From the NCBI GenBank assembly GCA_039184335.1, contig JBCDBD010000013.1, forward strand, positions 5,368 through 69,367: a stretch of DNA of 64,000 nucleotides, written 5' to 3'. Under the pieces are notes generated by a model. That model did no database searches and had not been told where the DNA came from. It saw only the letters and a list, made by a program, of their open reading frames with translations. The position numbers were made by a program, and so were the translations under genes. Below are positions 44,597 to 53,145 of the stretch, in pieces (within the stretch, counting starts at the first letter, position 1; every line of letters begins with the position of its first letter). This DNA comes from JBCDBD01 sp039184335. Lineage in GTDB: Bacteria; Bacteroidota; Bacteroidia; Flavobacteriales; Flavobacteriaceae.

Positions 44597-45091
44597 GTGA
44601 CCAAAGAACTGGAACATCGTTTTGTGACCGAACTTGAGAACAATCAAAATATTGTTCATAAAGTGTGCAGTCTTTATACCAATGACAGGGATTCACATAA
44701 AGATCTGTTCCAAGAAATAACCATTCAATTATGGAAAGCGTATCCAAAATTTCGAGGTGATTCGAAGTTCAGTACCTGGATGTACCGTGTTGCATTGAAC
44801 ACGGCCATTACCTTGTACAGAAAATCAAAGCGAGATGTGAAAACACAGGATTATGACTCGGTTATTTTTAAAATCAAGGCCGATGAATATGATGATACCC
44901 AAGAACGCCAGCTAAAATTGATGTACAATGCGGTCAAGCAATTGGGCGATATTGAAAAGGCCTTGGTTTTTATGTATTTGGAAGACAAGGACTATACTGA
45001 AATTTCTGAAACACTTGGTATCAGTGAAGTCAATGCTAGGGTCAAAATGAATCGTATAAAAAATAAACTAAGAACCATATTAAATCCTTGA
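44597..45091 (+). CDS. ECF-type RNA polymerase sigma factor
   Basis: A 164-residue ECF sigma factor. Region 2 covers about residues 15-75 (YTNDRDSHKDLFQEITIQLW, FRGDSKFSTWMYRVALNTAI) and region 4 about 105-160 (LGDIEKALVFMYLEDKDYTE, LGISEVNARVKMNRIKNKL). The start is a GTG at 44597. The gene is followed 7 bases later by a membrane protein that is a plausible partner regulator. It differs clearly from the sigma factor at 25363. Confidence 0.9.
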   Translation: MTKELEHRFVTELENNQNIVHKVCSLYTNDRDSHKDLFQEITIQLWKAYPKFRGDSKFSTWMYRVALNTAITLYRKSKRDVKTQDYDSVIFKIKADEYDDTQERQLKLMYNAVKQLGDIEKALVFMYLEDKDYTEISETLGISEVNARVKMNRIKNKLRTILNP

Positions 45092-45098
45092 AAGCCTT

Positions 45099-45740
45099 AT
45101 GGATGAATTGGAACTCTTAAAAAAAGATTGGCAAAATAAGGAAGAACATCTTCCAAAACTTACCTATGATGAAATCTATAAGATGATTTGGAAAAAATCA
45201 TCTTCACTGGTGAAGTGGATTTTCTATATCAGTATCATAGAATTTGTTTTCTGGGCCGCCCTTAACATTGTCTTCAGTGATCCTGAATCAATGCAAGAAT
45301 TGAAAGCAATGCATATTTACAACATTATGATGGTTTTGACCTTCATCAACTATGGAATAATCTTGTATTTTATCTATAAGTTTTACACGAACTATCGAAA
45401 AATTTCAATTACCGATTCTTCAAAAAAATTGATGAAGACCATTCTCAGTGTAAAGACTACCGTAACGCAATACGTTTGGTTCAACCTCATTATTTTTGCG
45501 ATTACCTTGATCATAAGCATATATGGAGCCTTGATGTATGGGCCTGAAGGCAAAGAAATTGTAGATAGGGCCATGCAAGAAGGCAATGAAACCTCATTTT
45601 GGCTGTTTGTGATATTGGTTTCCGCATTGTTCACTTCGATTTTACTGGTCTTGATATGGTTTTTTTATAAGCTTTTGTACGGAATTCTGTTAAAAAGGCT
45701 CAAAGCGAACTATAATGAGCTAAAAAGACTTGAGGTTTAA
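45099..45740 (+). CDS. Four-TM membrane protein next to the ECF sigma gene
   Basis: A 213-residue protein with a charged cytoplasmic N-terminus (about 35 residues), then four hydrophobic helices at about residues 38-58, 75-95, 125-145 and 168-195, and a basic tail. Position right after a sigma gene suggests a membrane regulator that could hold the sigma factor, but there is no known anti-sigma motif. The TAA shares a TTAA palindrome with the stop of the convergent acyltransferase gene. Confidence 0.7.
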   Translation: MDELELLKKDWQNKEEHLPKLTYDEIYKMIWKKSSSLVKWIFYISIIEFVFWAALNIVFSDPESMQELKAMHIYNIMMVLTFINYGIILYFIYKFYTNYRKISITDSSKKLMKTILSVKTTVTQYVWFNLIIFAITLIISIYGALMYGPEGKEIVDRAMQEGNETSFWLFVILVSALFTSILLVLIWFFYKLLYGILLKRLKANYNELKRLEV

Positions 45741-46540
45741 TAGCGCCACTGTCGCTGTTTGTTTTCTTCTTCATACGCAATCAGCTCGTCTTGTGGTATT
45801 ACCTTTAAAAAAGACGGATGTTGTTCAATGGCGTATTCCAGCTTTTCGATAATGGCCGCTACCGATTCATTTTCATAGTCGATATCCAAAGGCTGTTTTA
45901 TTTGCATTGATTGTAAAATGCCTTTCTTTTTGATATAGAGTCCTTTTTTATCAAAAGATCTTCTGAATCCATCAATTACCACTGGTACCACAATGGGGCG
46001 GTATTTTTTTATGATATGCGCAGTACCCTTTCGCAAAGGTTTCCATGGTGTGGTCGTGCCTTGTGGAAAAGTGATTACCCAGCCATCATTAAGGGCGATG
46101 CCAATATTTGAGATATCGCTTAATTTCACCTGCCGTTTCACATCTTTGCCAGCAGCCCGCCATGTTCGCTCAATGCTAATAGATCCAGCATATGCCAAAA
46201 CTTTGGTCAATAAGCTTTTTTTCATGGTCTCTTTGGCCGCGACGTAGTAAATATTCAATTTAGGATGCCATAGGTAGCTTAAATTTTTGATGCTGTCTTC
46301 ACGGCCACTCAAACTGGCATTGAACACATGGAACATAGCCACTACATCAGCAAAATATGTTTGATGGTTGCTTACGAACAGGACCTTGTTTTCGGGTAAA
46401 TTTCGTATCACCTCGGATCCCTCTATTTCAAGTGTATTAAAACCCTTATACCGAGAATGTGTAATCATGCCCATACTACGGATAAGCCATTTCTTCAAAA
46501 ACAGAATGTGTCCAAAAGGGTTCTCCTTAAAAATTCCCAT
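45737..46540 (-). CDS. Lysophospholipid acyltransferase (PlsC-like) family protein
   Basis: A 267-residue acyltransferase of the 1-acyl-glycerol-3-phosphate type. The catalytic His-Asp motif reads FVSNHQTYFADVV near residue 58, in which His and Asp are five residues apart instead of the usual four. The second motif FPQGTTTPWKPLRKG near 155 has Gln in place of the common Glu (FPEGT). These changes suggest a distinct branch with an altered acceptor, or reduced activity. VPVVIDGFRRSF near 182 is a third conserved block. Substrate unknown. Confidence 0.83.
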   Translation of the reverse strand: MGIFKENPFGHILFLKKWLIRSMGMITHSRYKGFNTLEIEGSEVIRNLPENKVLFVSNHQTYFADVVAMFHVFNASLSGREDSIKNLSYLWHPKLNIYYVAAKETMKKSLLTKVLAYAGSISIERTWRAAGKDVKRQVKLSDISNIGIALNDGWVITFPQGTTTPWKPLRKGTAHIIKKYRPIVVPVVIDGFRRSFDKKGLYIKKKGILQSMQIKQPLDIDYENESVAAIIEKLEYAIEQHPSFLKVIPQDELIAYEEENKQRQWRY

Positions 46541-46576
46541 AGCTAAACTTGATATGCCTAAAATACAAAATAGGCA

Positions 46577-47218
46577 TTAAAGCACTTGTTTAAAAAGCAT
46601 TTTGATTTCATTAAGCATCATTGCGGTTGCCCCCCATACGATGTGGCCATTTAGTTTAAAAGCCGGCACCTCGATATTTTTGGCATAAGAAGTCGTTAGG
46701 TTTTGTTGTACCAAATTGGCATCATCAATAACATCTGTAAAGTTGACCTCTATCAATTGCTCCACCTCGCTTTCTTGCAAAATAAACGGTTGGGGATTTT
46801 TGTAAATACCTAAAAATGGGGTCACCATAAAATTACTTGGGGGGATATAAACTTCACTCAATTCTTTCATAACTTCAACTGACTGGCCCGGTACCCCTAC
46901 CTCTTCAGAAGTTTCCCGCAAAGCAGTCTGAAATAGGTCCTTGTCCGTTTTTTCCTTTTTTCCACCCGGAAAACCAACCTGATTCGAATGTACCCCCGGA
47001 TACTTTTTTCTCAGAATAAACAACAAATTGACGTTGTATTCTTTATTTGGGTAAAACAAGGCCATTACCCCTGCTTTTTTGGGGTTATTTTTTTCAATTT
47101 CAATGGATCGTAATTCTTTTAATCGAATATGTGGTGTCATTTTATAGTGTGAATCAGCCCCAGGAAGAGGTAGATTTTTTACTTTTAGGGCTTTCTGATA
47201 GAAATCGTTGAAATCCAT
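46577..47218 (-). CDS. NUDIX hydrolase, CoA pyrophosphatase type
   Basis: A 213-residue NUDIX enzyme of the CoA-pyrophosphatase group. LLFILRKKYPGVHSNQVGFP leads into the NUDIX box GGKKEKTDKDLFQTALRETS followed by EEVGV near residue 107-117. It probably cleaves CoA or oxidised CoA to phosphopantetheine and 3',5'-ADP. The start ATG at 47218 (MDFNDFYQKAL) lies in the same CATG palindrome as the start codon of the divergent cyclophilin gene. The longer frame begins with a TTG and is rejected. Confidence 0.88.
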   Translation of the reverse strand: MDFNDFYQKALKVKNLPLPGADSHYKMTPHIRLKELRSIEIEKNNPKKAGVMALFYPNKEYNVNLLFILRKKYPGVHSNQVGFPGGKKEKTDKDLFQTALRETSEEVGVPGQSVEVMKELSEVYIPPSNFMVTPFLGIYKNPQPFILQESEVEQLIEVNFTDVIDDANLVQQNLTTSYAKNIEVPAFKLNGHIVWGATAMMLNEIKMLFKQVL

Positions 47219-47936
47219 GCACAAAAGATTTGCTCAAATCACAAGTATACTATTATTTTTTTTTGCAGCTTGTAAAGAAAATTCCAAAAAGCAAACTATT
47301 CAAGAAAAAACAAAAGACTCCTTAAAAATTGAAACCTCCGCTAACCGGCCAATTGTCAAAAAGATGGAGGAAAAGAAAAAGGATACCTTTTTGTTGACTG
47401 AGGATAATGCCATCGCTTTTTTCTTCAATTATCAAAAGACCTTGAAAGAAAACAGGGTAAAACTGACTACTAGCATGGGCAGTTTTACCGTCCAATTATA
47501 CGACAATGTGCCCTATCACAAAGCAAACTTCATTTATCTTGCCAAAAAAGGTTATTTTGACAGCACGCAATTTCACAGGGTCGTGAAAAATTTTATTATA
47601 CAAGGTGGCAATTCTGATGATAAGAAAACTCCAAAAAAGCGCAGAAAAATAGGTCGCTACTTGTTACCCCCAGATGCAAAAAAAGGACACAAACACCATA
47701 GAGGAACCATATCAATGCCAAGTAGTGAAAGAGACAACCCTCATAAATTGGCTTCTCCCTATGAATTTTTTGTTGTTGTCACCAAACCTGGATCCTACCA
47801 TTTAGATGGTAATTACACCCCATTCGGACAGGTCATCGAAGGGATGGATGTGGTGGATGCTATAAACAATGTTCCTGTAGGTGACGGTGATTGGCCTTGG
47901 CAAAATGTATATATCATCAAGGCCGAAGCACTTTAA
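47217..47936 (+). CDS. Cyclophilin-type peptidylprolyl isomerase, lipoprotein
   Basis: A 239-residue protein with a lipoprotein signal (MHKRFAQITSILLFFFAAC) and a charged linker of about 70 residues before the cyclophilin domain. The domain shows KLTTSMGSFTVQLYDNVPYH, FDSTQFHRVVKNFIIQGGNS with the catalytic Arg, RGTISMPSSERDNPHK and FFVVVTKPGSYHLDGNYTPFGQ. It should speed prolyl isomerisation in exported proteins. It starts in the CATG shared with the divergent NUDIX gene. The 3' end overlaps the TRIC gene by 4 bases at TTAA. Confidence 0.9.
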   Translation: MHKRFAQITSILLFFFAACKENSKKQTIQEKTKDSLKIETSANRPIVKKMEEKKKDTFLLTEDNAIAFFFNYQKTLKENRVKLTTSMGSFTVQLYDNVPYHKANFIYLAKKGYFDSTQFHRVVKNFIIQGGNSDDKKTPKKRRKIGRYLLPPDAKKGHKHHRGTISMPSSERDNPHKLASPYEFFVVVTKPGSYHLDGNYTPFGQVIEGMDVVDAINNVPVGDGDWPWQNVYIIKAEAL

Positions 47937-48541
47937 GGTGATCGGTAAATATTAGGAAGGGAAATACTGTATCTAACAGCCAAGATGCGAATAGAGATGA
48001 CCACCAAAATTCCCCCTACATACGAATAGGTCTCTGGCATGGGCAATTGCACGATCAAAAAGTAAAAAACACCTCCCAAGATACATGCTGTGGCATAAAT
48101 TTCCTTTCTGAATATTACCGGAATCTCATTACACAAAATATCACGGAGTACCCCCCCAAAACTAGCCGTTATGGTACCCAGTGCAATACATATGATGGGC
48201 AAAAGCCCTGCATGGAGCCCCTTTTCAATACCAACCATGGTATAAAGGCCAATGCCAATGGTATCAAACAGAAACAAAGATTTTCTCAAATACTTTAAAC
48301 GGCCTGCAAATGCAATCGCCAACACTACTGTTGACAGAATTGTAATTACATAGGTCAGATCTCGCATCCATACTACCGGAGTATTACCGATAAGCAAATC
48401 CCTAAGTGAACCTCCCCCTATTGCCGTTACGAATGCAATGATGACCACGCCGAACAAATCAAGTCTTTTTTCCATGGCCACCAAAACGCCTGATATTGCA
48501 AAAGCAACAGTGCCCAAAATATCGATCAACACATAGAACAT
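47933..48541 (-). CDS. Trimeric intracellular cation (TRIC) channel family protein
   Basis: A 202-residue inner-membrane protein with seven helices made of two repeats plus one. Each repeat ends in the GGG-containing motif: TAIGGGSLRDLLIGNTPVVW near residue 40 and TASFGGVLRDILCNEIPVIF near 126. This is the YicG/UPF0126 family of bacterial TRIC cation channels. The gene lies 3 bases after the RDD gene on the minus strand, so the two may be co-transcribed. Confidence 0.92.
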   Translation of the reverse strand: MFYVLIDILGTVAFAISGVLVAMEKRLDLFGVVIIAFVTAIGGGSLRDLLIGNTPVVWMRDLTYVITILSTVVLAIAFAGRLKYLRKSLFLFDTIGIGLYTMVGIEKGLHAGLLPIICIALGTITASFGGVLRDILCNEIPVIFRKEIYATACILGGVFYFLIVQLPMPETYSYVGGILVVISIRILAVRYSISLPNIYRSP

Positions 48542-48544
48542 TTT

Positions 48545-49270
48545 TTAAAGACTTTGGGTGAAATGGTTATAATCTTTCAAGACCTTGTCAAGATAGGGTA
48601 TGTCATAGAGTTCTGAATTCGTATTCAAAATACCCTCCACCTTGTTTCGTAAAAGGGTAAGGGTTTTAAAATCATTGCTTTTTTGGGCGATATAAAAAGT
48701 GTCTTTGATCAATCGTACATCTTTGTCGGTCAATAAAGTGACATTGGTAAAGTGCGGCTCATATTTCTCTGCTACTTCTTCAAGAATTGTGTGGGAGATA
48801 TTGATTTTGTGCTTTGTGCTGATAACCACGGTACCAGCGGCAGCATCACCCAATCGTTGTCTTTTTTCTGAAAAAAGTGTGGTCAAGATCCCTATGGAAC
48901 CAAAAAATAGCCAAACATCTACCAATCGCAACAGCCAACGAACCAAATAGTTGCTCCAATGTACAGGTGTACCATCAAACCGGACCACTCGCATTTTCAA
49001 TAACATTTTGCCTACTGTTCTTCCATTGAAAATACTGTGCATCAGAAGGCTATAGAACATAGCTGGCAAAAAGATAAATGCCACCAGCCCCCGTTGGGTC
49101 CAACCATCTTCATACACATATCCAATGGCATTACCAATAGCATTGACCAGTACTGTGTACAGGTATAAAATAAAACTATCGATTAAAAAAGCCACGATAC
49201 GTTCTCCAATACTGACAATTTTATAATCTAGATTGACATTTTGCGTTGTATTGATTTGAAGGTTGCCCAT
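48545..49270 (-). CDS. RDD family membrane protein
   Basis: A 241-residue protein with an RDD domain in its first 150 residues: YKIVSIGERIVAFLIDSFIL, then SIFNGRTVGKMLLKMRVVR near 78 and SEKRQRLGDAAAGTVVI near 133. The C-terminal 90 residues are soluble. RDD domains occur beside SpoIIM and MoxR genes; here the gene is divergent from the SpoIIM gene with only 36 bases between start codons. Transport or scaffold roles are proposed for RDD proteins, unproven here. Confidence 0.9.
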   Translation of the reverse strand: MGNLQINTTQNVNLDYKIVSIGERIVAFLIDSFILYLYTVLVNAIGNAIGYVYEDGWTQRGLVAFIFLPAMFYSLLMHSIFNGRTVGKMLLKMRVVRFDGTPVHWSNYLVRWLLRLVDVWLFFGSIGILTTLFSEKRQRLGDAAAGTVVISTKHKINISHTILEEVAEKYEPHFTNVTLLTDKDVRLIKDTFYIAQKSNDFKTLTLLRNKVEGILNTNSELYDIPYLDKVLKDYNHFTQSL

Positions 49271-49306
49271 TAAGCACTATTTTTAACTATTAGGTACCAG
49301 ATTTTT

Positions 49307-50281
49307 ATGCGTGAAGCCGCTTTTGTCAAGCAAAATAAGGAAAAATGGATAGCTTTTGAAAAGGCAATCCACCTTGGCTTCAGAACCAATCCTGATGAAC
49401 TGGCAGATGGCTATATTCAATTGACCAACGACTTGGCCTATGCACAAACGTATTACGCTGAAAGCAAGACTCTATTGTATTTGAACGCATTGGCCTCCCA
49501 AGCCCATCAGAGAATCTATAAAAACAAAAAAGAGAACAGCAATCGCATTCTGGATTTCTGGGGGTATGAGTTTCCTCTTTTTTTTAAGCAATACCAGAAC
49601 ACCTTGGGTATTGCATTTTTGATTTTTTTAATGGCCACGGCCATAGGCACAATATCAGCACTTAACGATATCACATTCGTACGGCTGATCTTGGGAGACG
49701 CCTACGTGAATGAAACCCTTAACAATATTGCCAAGGGTGACCCCACGGCCATCTATAAAAGCGGCAGCGAAATTGGTACATTCTTAGGAATAACCATCAA
49801 TAACATCAGGGTTGCCTTTTTGGCCTTTGCCTTTGGAGTGATTACCAGTATCGGTACAGCTTATATCTTGTTTAGCAATGGGGTCATGTTGGGTGCTTTC
49901 ATAACCTTTTTCTATACGAAGGGAGTGTTTTTTGAGGCAAACAAGCAGATTTGGTTGCATGGCACCTTAGAGATATCTGTAATTATCATTGCAGGATGTG
50001 CAGGGTTGATCATGGGCAATAGCATCTTATTTCCCAAAACCTATTCGAGAAGGGTCGCTTTTATGAAGGGAGCCAAAGATGGATTGAAAGTAGTGGTAAG
50101 CACCATTCCGTTTTTCATTGTAGCCGGATTTATTGAAGGTTTTATTACCCGATATTCCAATATGCCCACTTGGTTGGCATTTACCATCATCATATTTTCT
50201 TTGGTACTGATTATTTTTTACTACTTGGTATATCCGAATATTCTAAATCGATTGCATGCAGAAAAATTACATAGAGCTTAG
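49307..50281 (+). CDS. SpoIIM-family (stage II sporulation protein M-like) membrane protein
   Basis: A 324-residue membrane protein. A soluble N-terminal part (MREAAFVKQNKEKWIAFEKA) is followed by about six helices from residue 105. Family-like segments are SGSEIGTFLGITINNIRVAF and KQIWLHGTLEISVIIIAGCA. In non-sporulating bacteria the family accompanies MoxR/DUF58 genes and is thought to act in envelope processes, not sporulation. It is the first gene of the plus-strand cassette. The next gene overlaps it by 26 bases. Confidence 0.9.
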   Translation: MREAAFVKQNKEKWIAFEKAIHLGFRTNPDELADGYIQLTNDLAYAQTYYAESKTLLYLNALASQAHQRIYKNKKENSNRILDFWGYEFPLFFKQYQNTLGIAFLIFLMATAIGTISALNDITFVRLILGDAYVNETLNNIAKGDPTAIYKSGSEIGTFLGITINNIRVAFLAFAFGVITSIGTAYILFSNGVMLGAFITFFYTKGVFFEANKQIWLHGTLEISVIIIAGCAGLIMGNSILFPKTYSRRVAFMKGAKDGLKVVVSTIPFFIVAGFIEGFITRYSNMPTWLAFTIIIFSLVLIIFYYLVYPNILNRLHAEKLHRA

Positions 50282-51200
50282 AATCAATCGGGACTTTGGT
50301 GACATCATCACCGCCTATTTCGATTTTTTTAAGCAAAATATCAAAAAGTTCACCAATACCTTTCTAAGCTACAATGGTATTTTTTTGATCGGATTACTAA
50401 TCACAAGCTATTTGCTTGTATCAGGATTCATTGGATTGATTGCCCACGAAAGCAGTTATGGGTATGCTTCTGGAACACCAGCAGCACTTGATGAAAAATA
50501 CACCATCTATTTAGTGGTCGGGGGAATCTTATTTTTTTTCATTTTCATCATGGTAGCCTTACTCAACTATAGTTTGGCAAGCAGCTACATGATACGGTAT
50601 GAAGCTACTAAAAGTAGTGATTTTGATAAAAAAGAAGTTTGGGCATACACCAAACAACGTTTTGGCAGTATTCTGCTCTTCGTCTTATTGCTGATTCCCA
50701 TTTATTTGGTCTTTATTGTGGTTTCCATAATTTTTGCCATCATTCCGTTGATTGGCATTTTTGCCCAGTATATCATCCAGTTTTTCATTACGGCATGGCT
50801 AGGGGTATCCTTTTTTTGCATGTTGCAAGAAAATCGCGGTGTTACAGATGCCTTGGGGGAGGGATGGAATTTGGTAAGTAAAAATTTTTGGAAATCAGTA
50901 GGGGTCAATTTTGTAATGGGCCTGCTCCTGGGCGTCTTATTGATGCTCGCATTGATCATACCAGGAGTTATCATCGGGGTCTATACGTTTCATGTGGTTG
51001 AAAACAATGTTGATTATGCATCGTCTATTGTAGCCATTGTTGTATATACGCTGGGTACTTGTCTATTCTTGATCATAGGGGTCTATGGGCAATGCCTTAG
51101 TCAATTTGTGAATGGTTTTCTCTATTATACCCTACACGAAAAAACCTATAACTTGAATACACGAAGTAAAATCGAACAAATCGGAAAAACGACAGAGTGA
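50256..51200 (+). CDS. Multi-pass membrane protein of the MoxR cassette
   Basis: A 314-residue membrane protein with a short N-terminal cytoplasmic segment (ELRINRDFGDIITAYFDFFK) and about six helices between residues 40 and 280. The phrase ENRGVTDALGEGWNLVSKNF near 190-212 resembles glycerophosphoryl diester phosphodiesterase membrane-domain or DUF4013-like proteins. It overlaps the SpoIIM gene upstream and the DUF4129 gene downstream by 4 bases. Function unknown; association with the AAA+ cassette is positional. Confidence 0.75.
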   Translation: MQKNYIELRINRDFGDIITAYFDFFKQNIKKFTNTFLSYNGIFLIGLLITSYLLVSGFIGLIAHESSYGYASGTPAALDEKYTIYLVVGGILFFFIFIMVALLNYSLASSYMIRYEATKSSDFDKKEVWAYTKQRFGSILLFVLLLIPIYLVFIVVSIIFAIIPLIGIFAQYIIQFFITAWLGVSFFCMLQENRGVTDALGEGWNLVSKNFWKSVGVNFVMGLLLGVLLMLALIIPGVIIGVYTFHVVENNVDYASSIVAIVVYTLGTCLFLIIGVYGQCLSQFVNGFLYYTLHEKTYNLNTRSKIEQIGKTTE

Positions 51201-51922
51201 AACCATTACTTTTTGTCATATCTTTTTTCATTGTACAATGTTTTGCGTTTACACAATCGCAACAAGATTCCATTGTCGTAACCGAAGACTCCAACTCGGT
51301 TATCACAGCACGCAAGATTACCGATGACCTTGACCAAATATATAGTGGTGATTCCTTTAATTATGATATCAAGACCGGGGAATCGCAAAATCTATTGGCA
51401 CGATTTCTTACTTGGTTGGGCAATGGTCTTAATGAAGTGTTAGGAATCAATATTTCACCTGAGACCTTTCTCATATTGAGCTATATAATCTACGGTCTTA
51501 TGGGGCTCTTGATCATTTATCTTTTGATCCGCATCTTGATCAATGAAAAGTTCAATGCACTTTTCACCAAAAAAGCGAGAACGATCAATGATATTGATCT
51601 TACCGAACAGCATATTGACCATGTCAATCTAGAAGGCCTGCTTATGAAAGCTTTAAATGAAAAAGCATACCGCACCGCAATTAGATACCATTTTTTGATG
51701 GTGCTACAAAAACTGTCTTTGAATGAATATATCGATTGGCATTTTGAAAAAACCAACACCGAATATGAAAGTGAAATTGAAGGGGGGCGTCTAAAGAAAG
51801 CCTTTAACGAGGCAGCATATCTTTATGATTACATATGGTATGGCAAACGCCCCATAGATGAGATCAAATACAATGCTGCACTTCAGAAATTCACTGACCT
51901 CAACACCTTAATAACCTTATAA
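51197..51922 (+). CDS. DUF4129 domain-containing protein
   Basis: A 241-residue protein with a signal peptide (residues 1-19), a periplasmic region, one transmembrane helix at about residues 95-115 (LSYIIYGLMGLLIIYLLIRI) and a cytoplasmic DUF4129 domain (LLMKALNEKAYRTAIRYHFL, YIWYGKRPIDEIKYNAALQK). The start is a GTG overlapping the previous stop. DUF4129 proteins occur in MoxR/DUF58 cassettes. The DUF4350 gene follows after 4 bases. Confidence 0.85.
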   Translation: MKPLLFVISFFIVQCFAFTQSQQDSIVVTEDSNSVITARKITDDLDQIYSGDSFNYDIKTGESQNLLARFLTWLGNGLNEVLGINISPETFLILSYIIYGLMGLLIIYLLIRILINEKFNALFTKKARTINDIDLTEQHIDHVNLEGLLMKALNEKAYRTAIRYHFLMVLQKLSLNEYIDWHFEKTNTEYESEIEGGRLKKAFNEAAYLYDYIWYGKRPIDEIKYNAALQKFTDLNTLITL

Positions 51923-51926
51923 GCCT

Positions 51927-53135
51927 TTGGACAAGCGATCTAAAATTATACTGATAGTTTTTACCATAGTTCTGGCATCGATTATCATAACCGAGATTGT
52001 ACGTCCAAAACCTATGGATTGGCGACCATCATATACAGCAACAGCTAAGGTGCCTTTCGGATGCTATGTACTTTACAATGAACTTTCCACCATTTTTAAG
52101 GGCAATTCAATAACTATGGTAGAAGAAAATGTATATGATGCCTTGATCAAAAGGGACACCACAAATAATGACAACTACATCTTTATCAACGATTACGTTG
52201 ATTTTGACCGGCAAGAAACACACCAACTATTAGATCATGTCATACGTGGCAATACAGTATTCATTGCGTCAAATTATTTTAGTGGTTTTCTTGCCGATAC
52301 CCTCAATATAAAAAGCGATACCGAATACACAATTCAAGAAGATACTGTTTCACTGGAGATGACCCACAATTGGTTCAAATCAAAACAGTTTTCATATACA
52401 CGGGGAATGAACAAAGGGTATTTTTCAAGTGTTGACACATTAAACACGACAATTCTTGGTCATATCACATTTACCGCAAAAGACTTGATTGAAAATAGGC
52501 AGCCCCGAACCATCATTCGTCCCAATCTGATCAAGACCAGATTCGGTAATGGCGAGTTTATTTTGAGCACGACACCGCAAGCATATACCAATCTTTATTT
52601 GCTAAAAGGTAATGAAGATTATGTGGTGAATACATTTTCATATTTGAAAGACGTTCCTATTTTTTGGGACAACTACAAGAAATCAGGCCGTATTGTCATC
52701 AATTCACCAATGCGTTTTGTGTTGAACCAAGCTCCCTTAAAATGGGGCTATTATTTGACCATGGCCACTGTCTTATTGTTTGTCATGTTTCGGGCCAAAC
52801 GGGAACAACGTATCATTCCGGTTATCGAACCACTACAAAATTCATCAGTTGATTTTTCAAGAACCGTAGGAGCGTTGTACTATCAAAATGGGGATCATAC
52901 CAATCTAATTTTCAAAAAAATAAATTACTTTCTGGAGTATCTGCGTAACCAATACCAGGTCGACACATCACAAGCAAGCGACCAATTGGCCCATAATCTA
53001 TCGGCAAAATCAGGCAAAAACGTCGAAGAGACCACTGCCTTGATTGACTATATACACCACCTAAAGAACAAAAAAAATCACACAGAAGAAGAAAGCATAG
53101 TGCTAAACCAAAAAATTACTGCATTTAAGCATTGA
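51927..53135 (+). CDS. DUF4350 domain-containing protein
   Basis: A 402-residue protein anchored by an N-terminal helix (KIILIVFTIVLASIIITEIV) and a second helix near residue 275 (KWGYYLTMATVLLFVMF). Between them is a periplasmic DUF4350 domain (PFGCYVLYNELSTIF). A cytoplasmic tail of about 110 residues follows. The start is a TTG, 4 bases after the DUF4129 stop. Such proteins belong to the MoxR/DUF58 system; precise role unknown. Confidence 0.85.
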   Translation: MDKRSKIILIVFTIVLASIIITEIVRPKPMDWRPSYTATAKVPFGCYVLYNELSTIFKGNSITMVEENVYDALIKRDTTNNDNYIFINDYVDFDRQETHQLLDHVIRGNTVFIASNYFSGFLADTLNIKSDTEYTIQEDTVSLEMTHNWFKSKQFSYTRGMNKGYFSSVDTLNTTILGHITFTAKDLIENRQPRTIIRPNLIKTRFGNGEFILSTTPQAYTNLYLLKGNEDYVVNTFSYLKDVPIFWDNYKKSGRIVINSPMRFVLNQAPLKWGYYLTMATVLLFVMFRAKREQRIIPVIEPLQNSSVDFSRTVGALYYQNGDHTNLIFKKINYFLEYLRNQYQVDTSQASDQLAHNLSAKSGKNVEETTALIDYIHHLKNKKNHTEEESIVLNQKITAFKH

Positions 53136-53145
53136 AATTTAATAT

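Noticed and set aside
49307..50281. Evidence for sporulation from a SpoIIM-like gene
   Set aside because: SpoIIM-family proteins are common in non-sporulating Bacteroidota beside MoxR genes; no other sporulation genes are seen.
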